Assembly (NCBI GenBank): GCA_031119555.1
Contig: JAVHXQ010000002.1
Span: forward strand, 1 to 64,000
DNA length: 64,000 nucleotides
Source of the DNA: Candidatus Dactylopiibacterium sp.
Lineage (GTDB): Bacteria > Pseudomonadota > Gammaproteobacteria > Burkholderiales > Rhodocyclaceae
Reading direction: 5' to 3'
In this document: one piece after another, positions 57,972-64,000 of the stretch
Numbering within the stretch: position 1 is the first letter of the stretch
Layout: each line of letters opens with the position of its first letter
Notes under the pieces: model-generated
Database searches by the model: none
What the model was told of the DNA's origin: nothing
The model's input: the letters and a program-made list of their open reading frames with translations, nothing else
Program-made: the position numbers and the translations under genes

Positions 57972-58592
57972 ATGTCGCTGATTCTACCCCTGCTCGTCCT
58001 CGCCTACCTGATCGGCTCCATCCCGTTCGCCATCGTGGTCAGCCGCCTCATGGGGCTTTCCGATCCGCGCAGCTTCGGTTCGGGCAACCCGGGCGCGACC
58101 AACGTGCTGCGCTCGGGCAACAAGAAAGCAGCAGCCCTCACGCTGCTGGGAGACGCCGCCAAGGGCTGGCTGGTGGTCTGGCTCGCCAAGACCTATGCCG
58201 CCCCGCTGGGCCTCTCCGCGCTAGATCTGGGCTGGCTCGCGGTGGCGGTCTTCCTGGGGCACGTGTTCTCGCTCTTCCTGCGCGGACGCGGCGGCAAGGG
58301 GGTGGCGACGGCACTGGGCGTGCTGCTGGGCATCGCACCACTGCTGGGGCTGGCCGTGCTGGGCGTGTGGGTCGTCACCGCCGTGGTTTCGCGCTACTCC
58401 TCGCTCGCGGCGGTGGCGGCGGCGGTCGCCGCTCCCGCGCTCACGACATGGATCACCCGCTCCGAAGCATGGACCACGGCCGTGATGATCATGGTGGTCG
58501 TGCTGATCTGGCGTCACAAGGACAACATCACCCGCCTCGTGCGCGGCCAGGAAAGCCGCATCGGCGCGAAGAAAAACGGCGGAAACGCCTGA
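57972..58592 (+). CDS. plsY: Acyl-phosphate:glycerol-3-phosphate acyltransferase PlsY
   Basis: Acylates glycerol-3-phosphate using PlsX-derived acyl phosphate; PlsX is at 21.2 kb. The 206-residue membrane protein has five or more hydrophobic segments, [29 protein letters not shown] and RHKDNITRL motifs. Adjacent to folB as in many proteobacteria. Confidence 0.94.
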   Translation: MSLILPLLVLAYLIGSIPFAIVVSRLMGLSDPRSFGSGNPGATNVLRSGNKKAAALTLLGDAAKGWLVVWLAKTYAAPLGLSALDLGWLAVAVFLGHVFSLFLRGRGGKGVATALGVLLGIAPLLGLAVLGVWVVTAVVSRYSSLAAVAAAVAAPALTTWITRSEAWTTAVMIMVVVLIWRHKDNITRLVRGQESRIGAKKNGGNA

Positions 58593-58801
58593 CGGAGTCC
58601 GCCAGGGCCCGTCGCTCCGCGGCGCGGAGCCGTGCAGGAGTTCGAGACTGCGCGTATCCCCCCGCCCAATTCGGAGCACGCGTCATCCCACGACAAGCGG
58701 ACGACACACCTCCAGGATCGCGCCGGGCCGTGCGAACCTGCCACACGCAGCACCATTGCCGGCCGCTTCGCCGGCCCGCCTGAAGCTCGGCCGGCACGCG
58801 A

Positions 58802-59848
58802 TCAGGCGCGTGACCCGTCCCGGCCGATTTCAGCGAGCGGCCAGCGCGGGCGCACGGCAAAGGCCCCATCCACTGAGGGTTGTGCCCGGCCCGTCGCCAG
58901 CCGCAGGGCGCAGGCGAAGGCGATCATCGCGCCGTTATCGGAGCAGTACTCCAGCTCGGGGAAGAACACTTCGCCGCCGCGACGACCGATCTCGTGCGCG
59001 AGCCGCTCGCGCAGGCGCGCATTGGCGCCCACGCCGCCCGCCACCACCAGCTGGGAGAGCCCCGTCGCGGCCAGCGCGGCGCGAGACTTGGCGCACAGCA
59101 CATCCACCACCGCCTCCTGGAACTCTGCCGCCAGATCGGGCGTATCCGCCTCGGAAAAGCCCGGCTTCTGCGTGGCGGTGAGTACGGCCGTCTTGAGGCC
59201 GCTGAAGCTGAACATGAGATCGCCCGAATTCTTCATCGGCCGTGGCAGGCGGAAGCGCCCGGCCGTGCCCTGGGCCGCAAGCCGGGAGAGCACGGGGCCG
59301 CCCGGATAAGGCAGGCCAAGCAGCTTGGCGGTCTTGTCGAAGGCCTCGCCCGCCGCATCGTCCACGCTCTCGCCGAGCAGCGTGTAATCGCCGACGCCGC
59401 CCACGCGCATGAGCTGCGTATGCCCCCCCGACACCAGCAGCGCCACGAAAGGAAAGACCGGCGGCCGCGCCGAGAGCATCGGGGAGAGCAGATGGCCCTC
59501 GAGGTGATGCACGGGAATCGCGGGAATCCCGAGCGCAAAAGCCAGGGACTCGGCCACGCTGCTGCCCACCAGCAATGCCCCGGCCAGGCCGGGGCCGCTC
59601 GTATAACCAATGGCGGCGAGCTCATCCATGCGCACCGCGCCGGCGGCGAGCGTTTCGCGGATCAGCGGCACGATGCGGCGCACGTGGTCGCGCGAGGCGA
59701 GTTCCGGCACCACGCCGCCGTAGGCGGCATGCATGTCGATCTGGGAAAACACCCGATGGGCGAGCAGTCTGCCATCGGTCGTGGCGAGGCCGATACCGGT
59801 CTCGTCGCAGGAAGTCTCAATACCGAGAACGCGTTGCGGTGTGTCCAT
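58802..59848 (-). CDS. tsaD: tRNA N6-threonylcarbamoyladenosine synthase subunit TsaD
   Basis: Transfers threonylcarbamoyl to A37 of ANN-decoding tRNAs with TsaB and TsaE. The 348-residue ASKHA-fold protein has the metal-binding HHLEGH (His115, His119) and [12 protein letters not shown] at 59848. It is divergent from rpsU, a very conserved arrangement; the 209-bp gap to plsY has only GC-rich hairpins. Confidence 0.96.
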   Translation of the reverse strand: MDTPQRVLGIETSCDETGIGLATTDGRLLAHRVFSQIDMHAAYGGVVPELASRDHVRRIVPLIRETLAAGAVRMDELAAIGYTSGPGLAGALLVGSSVAESLAFALGIPAIPVHHLEGHLLSPMLSARPPVFPFVALLVSGGHTQLMRVGGVGDYTLLGESVDDAAGEAFDKTAKLLGLPYPGGPVLSRLAAQGTAGRFRLPRPMKNSGDLMFSFSGLKTAVLTATQKPGFSEADTPDLAAEFQEAVVDVLCAKSRAALAATGLSQLVVAGGVGANARLRERLAHEIGRRGGEVFFPELEYCSDNGAMIAFACALRLATGRAQPSVDGAFAVRPRWPLAEIGRDGSRA

Positions 59849-59895
59849 GGGGTGTCATTCTAGCCCACGCCGCGCAGGCGCCCGGAAACCTGAAC

Positions 59896-59924
59896 TTGGT
59901 TTTTTGAAAGAAAGCGGCTAGACT
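59896..59924 (+). promoter_or_regulatory. Candidate promoter of the rpsU operon
   Basis: TTGGTT (59896-59901), 17 nt, TAGACT (59919-59924). The start site would lie about 35 nt before the rpsU ATG, leaving room for the AAGGA site. Confidence 0.5.
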
Positions 59925-59964
59925 GGCGAGCTCTTCACATAGTCTGTCCAGCAAGGAATACAGA

Positions 59965-60177
59965 ATGCCTGGTGTACGCGTCAAGGAAAACGAGCCGTTC
60001 GAAGTTGCCATCCGCCGCTTCAAGCGCACCATCGAGAAGGCTGGCACGCTGACCGAACTGCGTGCTCGCGAGTTCTACGAAAAGCCCACGACCGAGCGCA
60101 AGCGCAAGAAGGCCGCTGCCGTCAAGCGCCTGCACAAGCGTCTGCGCAGCCAGACCCTGCCCCCGAAGCTGTTCTGA
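59965..60177 (+). CDS. rpsU: 30S ribosomal protein S21
   Basis: The 70-residue basic protein starts [21 protein letters not shown] and ends in [17 protein letters not shown], a clear S21. AAGGA is 7 nt upstream of ATG. First gene of rpsU-yqeY-dnaG-rpoD, linking ribosome, primase and sigma factor expression. Confidence 0.97.
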   Translation: MPGVRVKENEPFEVAIRRFKRTIEKAGTLTELRAREFYEKPTTERKRKKAAAVKRLHKRLRSQTLPPKLF

Positions 60178-60223
60178 TCGGCTGGTGCCGGCAGGCACCC
60201 TGGGCAAGTCTGCATGAAGCAAG

Positions 60224-60254
60224 ACCCGGCGCCTGAAGGCGGCCGGGTTTTTGT
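60224..60254 (+). terminator. Terminator between rpsU and yqeY
   Basis: ACCCGGC and GCCGGGT arms with inner GCC-TGAA-GGC and one bulged G, then TTTTTG. A second hairpin GGTGCC-GGCA-GGCACC lies at 60184-60199. In E. coli a terminator at the equivalent point lowers dnaG relative to rpsU. Confidence 0.75.
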
Positions 60255-60275
60255 GTTTTCACGAAAGGTTTCCGC

Positions 60276-60722
60276 ATGAGTCTCAAAGAGCGCATCGCCG
60301 AAGACATGAAGGCCGCCATGCGCGCCAAGGAAAGCGCCCGGCTTGGCACGATCCGGCTGCTGATGGCCGCAATGAAGCAGAAGGAAGTCGACGAACGCAT
60401 CACGCTCGACGACGCCGCCATCGTGGCGATCACCGACAAGCTCATCAAGCAGCGCCGCGACTCCGTGAGCCAGTACGACGCCGCCGGCCGCCAGGATCTG
60501 GCCGACGCCGAACGCGCCGAGATCGACATCCTCACCGCCTACATGCCCGCCGCACTCACCGAAGCCGAGGTCGACGCCGCGATCGCCGCCGCGATCGCCG
60601 ACACGGGGGCCAGCGGCCCCGCCGCGATGGGCAAGCTCATGGGCGCGCTCAAGGCCCAGCTCGCCGGCCGTGCCGACATGACGGTCGTTTCTGCCAAGGT
60701 CAAGGCGGCCCTGGCCCAGTAA
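60276..60722 (+). CDS. yqeY: YqeY/GatB-tail domain protein
   Basis: A 148-residue protein homologous to the tRNA-binding C-terminal domain of GatB. The conserved start LKERIAEDMKAAMRAKE and the region LPAALTEAEVD are typical. The exact role of free YqeY is unclear; it may aid tRNA-linked steps. AAGG 7 nt before the ATG; 57 nt before dnaG. Confidence 0.93.
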   Translation: MSLKERIAEDMKAAMRAKESARLGTIRLLMAAMKQKEVDERITLDDAAIVAITDKLIKQRRDSVSQYDAAGRQDLADAERAEIDILTAYMPAALTEAEVDAAIAAAIADTGASGPAAMGKLMGALKAQLAGRADMTVVSAKVKAALAQ

Positions 60723-60779
60723 GCCCACGGTGAAAGCGGATCGCAGTGCGCCTTGCGGGGCACTGCGCGTCACAGAGCG

Positions 60780-62582
60780 ATGATCCCCGAATCATTCATC
60801 CAGGACGTTCTCGCCCGGACCGACATCGTCGGTCTGATCGAGCGCTACGTCCCGCTCAAGCGGGGCGGCGCGAACTACATGGCGTGCTGCCCCTTTCACA
60901 ACGAGAAGAGCCCGTCGTTCTCGGTCAGCCCGACGAAGCAGTTCTACCACTGCTTCGGCTGCGGCGCGCACGGCACGGCCATCGGCTTCCTGATGGAATA
61001 CTGCGGCATGTCCTTCCGCGACGCGGTCAAGGACCTCGCCCAGCAATGCGGCCTGCAGATGCCCGAGGACGACGCGCCGCAGCAGGATCGCGCGCGCACC
61101 GTCTCGCTGCTCGACGCCACCCTGCGCGCGGCGCGCTACTTCCGCGAGCAGCTGCGCCACGCTCCCACCGCCATCGAATACCTCAAGCGGCGCGGCCTGA
61201 CCGGCGAAGTCGCCCGCCAGTTCGGTATCGGCTACGCACCCGACGACTGGAACGGCCTGCGTACCGCGTTCGGGGCCGATTACGACGAGGCCAGCCTCGT
61301 CGAGGCCGGTCTCGTGATCCAGAACGACGCCGGGCGCCGCTACGACCGCTTCCGCGACCGCGTGATGTTTCCCATCCTCGACCAGCGCGGCAACATCATT
61401 GGCTTCGGTGGCCGCGTGATCGGTCAGGGGGAGCCCAAGTACCTGAACTCCCCCGAAACGCCGCTGTTCGAGAAGGGACGCGAACTCTACGGCCTCTTCC
61501 AGGCTCGCCAGGCCATCCGCGAGGCAGGCCTGGTCGTGGTCACCGAAGGCTACATGGACGTGGTCGCGCTCGCGCAATACGGCTTCGGCGCCGCCGTGGC
61601 CACGCTCGGCACCGCCACCACGGCCACGCACATCCAGAAGCTCTTTCGCCAGGCAGAGAAGGTCGTTTTCTGTTTCGACGGCGACAACGCCGGCCGCAAG
61701 GCGGCGCGACGCGCGCTCGAAAACTGCCTCGACCAGCTCGCGGACGACCGCGAGGTGCGCTTCCTGTTCCTGCCCGCCGAACACGACCCCGACAGCTTCA
61801 TCCGCGTGGAAGGACTGGAAGCCTTCCGGCGCGCCGTCGACGAGGCCATGCCGCTCTCGGAATTCCTGCTGCAGACGCTCCGAGGCGACCTCAACCTCGG
61901 CATCCCCGAAGACCGCGCCAAGCTCGTGCACGAGGCCCGCGCCTTCGTTCCCAAGATCGCGGCGCCGGTCCTGCAGGTCCAGACCGTGCGTCTCATCGCC
62001 GATGACGCCGACATGAGCGCGGAAGAAGTGGCGCACGCACTGGGCATCCGTCTGCCCGGCTCCCGCCACGGCAATCGCCGCAGCCCCCCCGCCCGTCCGC
62101 GCACGCCGCGCACCGCGCCGGCGGGCCCGCAGCGTCAGCTGCTGCACCTGACGGCGCGCTTTCCCGAGTTGCTCGACCGCCTGCCGGGCGATCTCGAAGC
62201 GCTCTTCGGGGAAAGCGCCGAAGCCACGTTGCTGCAGACCTTCCGCGACGCACACGACCACGACCACTTCAGCGCCGCCACGCTCGCCGCGCTGTACGAA
62301 AGCTGCGAGGACGACGCACGCCGCGCGCTGCTGCTGGAGCTGCTGAACCACGAGGACGAAGCTTTCGCCGACGACGATGCGCGCGAGGTGGCGCGCCAGG
62401 CCGCACGTCTTGAATTCGACGGACACTTCACCAATTTACAGATCGCGGCACTCGATCACGAGTTCGCCAGCCTGCAGCAGCGGCTGACACGCGGAGAAGC
62501 CCTGAACACCGAGGAAATGCGGCGTTTTCGCGAGCTTCCTGCGGAAAAACAGCAGCTTAGATCTGGACAAAAGATGTCCTGA
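60780..62582 (+). CDS. dnaG: DNA primase
   Basis: Synthesises RNA primers for replication. The 600-residue protein has the zinc-binding domain (Cys37, His40, Cys58, Cys61), the RNA polymerase core with TOPRIM motif (VVTEGYMDV, FDGDNAGRKAA), and a C-terminal DnaB-interaction domain. I start at the ATG at 60780 (MIPESFIQDVL); upstream in-frame codons lie in the leader. Second enzyme gene of the macromolecular-synthesis operon. Confidence 0.97.
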   Translation: MIPESFIQDVLARTDIVGLIERYVPLKRGGANYMACCPFHNEKSPSFSVSPTKQFYHCFGCGAHGTAIGFLMEYCGMSFRDAVKDLAQQCGLQMPEDDAPQQDRARTVSLLDATLRAARYFREQLRHAPTAIEYLKRRGLTGEVARQFGIGYAPDDWNGLRTAFGADYDEASLVEAGLVIQNDAGRRYDRFRDRVMFPILDQRGNIIGFGGRVIGQGEPKYLNSPETPLFEKGRELYGLFQARQAIREAGLVVVTEGYMDVVALAQYGFGAAVATLGTATTATHIQKLFRQAEKVVFCFDGDNAGRKAARRALENCLDQLADDREVRFLFLPAEHDPDSFIRVEGLEAFRRAVDEAMPLSEFLLQTLRGDLNLGIPEDRAKLVHEARAFVPKIAAPVLQVQTVRLIADDADMSAEEVAHALGIRLPGSRHGNRRSPPARPRTPRTAPAGPQRQLLHLTARFPELLDRLPGDLEALFGESAEATLLQTFRDAHDHDHFSAATLAALYESCEDDARRALLLELLNHEDEAFADDDAREVARQAARLEFDGHFTNLQIAALDHEFASLQQRLTRGEALNTEEMRRFRELPAEKQQLRSGQKMS

Positions 62583-62593
62583 CGGACTATTAT
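62564..62593 (+). promoter_or_regulatory. Candidate internal promoter for rpoD
   Basis: TGGACA (62564-62569), 18 nt, TATTAT (62588-62593). It overlaps the dnaG 3' end and precedes the rpoD ATG by 43 nt. In E. coli the heat-shock promoter lies inside dnaG, so internal control of rpoD has precedent. Confidence 0.5.
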
Positions 62594-62636
62594 TTACGGT
62601 TTCCCAGAATTAACCCGCCTTGAACCGAGGACCCCG

Positions 62637-64000
62637 ATGGCCAAGGAAAAATCGACCGAATCCCGCAAGGACTTGCCCAAGGCCAAGACCGCCAAGGGCA
62701 AGGACAAAAACAAGAGTCTGCCCCTGGACATCGCTCCCTCGGACAACAGCAACGACGCCGAAGTGCGCCGCACGCGGCTCAAGAACCTCATCGCGCTGGG
62801 CAAGGAACGCGGTTACCTGACCTACGCCGAGATCAACGACCACCTGCCCGACGACCTCGTGGACGCCGAGCAGATCGAATCGATCATCTCGACCTTCAAT
62901 GACATGGGCATCCGTGTCTTCGACGAGGCGCCCGCCACCGAAGACCTGCTGCTCTCCGACAGCGTGCCGACCGCCTCGGTGGATGAAGCCGCCGAGGAAG
63001 AGGCCGAGCAGGCGCTGTCCTCCGTTGACGCCGAATTCGGCCGCACGACCGACCCGGTGCGCATGTACATGCGCGAAATGGGCACCGTCGAACTGCTCAC
63101 GCGCGAAGGCGAGATCGAAATCGCCAAGCGCATCGAGGAAGGCCTCAAGCACATGGTGATCGCCATCTCGGCCTGCCCGTCGACGATGGCCGAGATCCTC
63201 GCGATGGCCGACAGGGTCGCCAAGGAAGAAATGCGCATCGACGAACTCGTCGACGGCCTCGTCGACCCGAACGCGGTCGAAGAAGCCGCCGCTGCGGAGA
63301 GCGCCGACGCCGAAGACGGCGACATCGAATCAGACGACGCCGAAGAAGAAGACGAAGAAGAAGATGGCGACGCCGACGACGGCGGCGCCGGCGCGGCCAG
63401 CGCCACCCTGCTGCAGCTGCGTGCCGACGCGCTGGTGCGCTTCGACACGATCCGCGCGCTGTACGAGAAGATGATGCCCGTGCTCGTCAAGAAGGGCCCG
63501 CACGACAAGGCCGTCGTGAAGGCGCACGAGCAGATCTCGGCCGAGCTCATGAACATCCGCTTCACGGCGCGCCAGATCGAGAATCTCTGCGACGGCGTGC
63601 GCCACATGGTGGAAAACGTGCGCAAGCATGAGCGCAAGATCCTGGACCTCTGCGTGGAACGCGCCGGCATGCCGCGCGCGCACTTCATCAAGTCCTTCCC
63701 GGGCAACGAGACCAACCTCGACTGGCTCAAGGGCGAGATCACCGCAGGCCCCAGCTACGGCGCCGTGCTCATGCGCATGCAGCCCGCGATCCTCGAGGAA
63801 CAGCAGAAGCTCATCGACCTGCAGGATCACATCCAGATCCCGCTCAGGGACCTGAAGGAAATCAACAAGCAGATGAGCACCGGCGAAGCCAAGATGCGCC
63901 GTGCCAAGCGCGAGATGACCGAGGCCAACCTGCGTCTCGTGATCTCCATCGCCAAGAAATACACCAACCGCGGCCTGCAGTTCCTCGACCTCATCCAGGA
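62637..64000 (+). CDS. rpoD: RNA polymerase sigma factor RpoD (sigma-70), C-terminus beyond window
   Basis: Primary sigma factor; the first 454 residues are visible. It has region 1.1 (LKNLIALGKERGYLTYAEINDHLP), 1.2 (DPVRMYMREMGTVELLTREGEIEIAKRIEEG), a non-conserved region with a long acidic insertion around residues 214-255 (coded by GAA/GAC-rich DNA), and region 2 starting with EANLRLVISIAKKY. GAGG is 6 nt before the ATG at 62637. The open frame continues to the window end. Confidence 0.97.
   Translation, partial: MAKEKSTESRKDLPKAKTAKGKDKNKSLPLDIAPSDNSNDAEVRRTRLKNLIALGKERGYLTYAEINDHLPDDLVDAEQIESIISTFNDMGIRVFDEAPATEDLLLSDSVPTASVDEAAEEEAEQALSSVDAEFGRTTDPVRMYMREMGTVELLTREGEIEIAKRIEEGLKHMVIAISACPSTMAEILAMADRVAKEEMRIDELVDGLVDPNAVEEAAAAESADAEDGDIESDDAEEEDEEEDGDADDGGAGAASATLLQLRADALVRFDTIRALYEKMMPVLVKKGPHDKAVVKAHEQISAELMNIRFTARQIENLCDGVRHMVENVRKHERKILDLCVERAGMPRAHFIKSFPGNETNLDWLKGEITAGPSYGAVLMRMQPAILEEQQKLIDLQDHIQIPLRDLKEINKQMSTGEAKMRRAKREMTEANLRLVISIAKKYTNRGLQFLDLIQ

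Overview
The window is one contiguous piece of a GC-rich (about two-thirds G+C) chromosome. It almost certainly comes from a betaproteobacterium, most likely of the Rhodocyclales group. The evidence is gene order: uvrC-pgsA-tRNA-Gly, lepA-lepB-rnc-era-recO-pdxJ-acpS-nagZ, rpoE-rseA-rseB-rseC-mucD beside nadB, rpmF-plsX-fabHDG-acpP-fabF, rne divergent from rluC-gph-Rieske-sppA, and tsaD next to rpsU-yqeY-dnaG-rpoD. Nearly everything is housekeeping. Coding density is high, with many 1-4 nt stop/start overlaps.

Layout. 1-2.9 kb: truncated tRNA-Gly with a strong promoter, pgsA, uvrC and a small lipoprotein gene. 2.9-10.5 kb: a nine-gene leftward cluster (lepA, lepB, DUF4845, rnc, era, recO, pdxJ, acpS, nagZ) for translation, RNA processing, secretion, recombination, cofactor and cell-wall recycling. 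10.6-14.7 kb: the envelope-stress sigma-E module, preceded by a sigma-E-like promoter. 14.8-23.2 kb: nadB, then a leftward phospholipid/fatty-acid cluster (yceD, rpmF, plsX, fabH, fabD, fabG, acpP, fabF). 23.3-31 kb: maf plus an RsmI-like methyltransferase, facing the rluC-gph-Rieske-sppA operon, then rne behind a long leader. 31-36.7 kb: low-molecular-weight phosphatase, uvrB, aromatic aminotransferase, a thioredoxin-like protein and an AsmA-like envelope protein.

36.8-42.7 kb is the one clearly accessory stretch. A tRNA-Asn gene with its terminator is followed by a perfect 26-bp palindrome, about 700 bp of apparently decayed DNA with what looks like the start of a phage/ICE TOPRIM primase gene broken by a stop codon, and a stand-alone ClpG/ClpK-type disaggregase. 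A MHYT-PAS-GGDEF signalling protein and a 530-bp empty stretch come next. I read this as an old integration site at tRNA-Asn that left clpG behind.

42.7-48.9 kb is a purine-uptake module: guanine deaminase, two permeases and an ATPase of a BMP-family nucleoside ABC transporter, with the binding protein divergent. The shared intergenic region carries a direct repeat. 49-56.9 kb: molybdenum-cofactor genes moaA-mobA, a BCCT transporter, an MFS exporter, then proA, an MGMT-like protein and xerD. 57-64 kb: an H-NS family protein, folB, plsY, tsaD and the macromolecular-synthesis operon rpsU-yqeY-dnaG-rpoD, with rpoD running off the end.

No CRISPR array, intact insertion sequence, intact prophage or rRNA operon was seen. 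The most interesting regulatory features are intrinsic terminators in leader positions (before lepA, across the start of the ygfX-like gene, just before guaD), a probable autoregulated rpoE promoter and the long rne leader.
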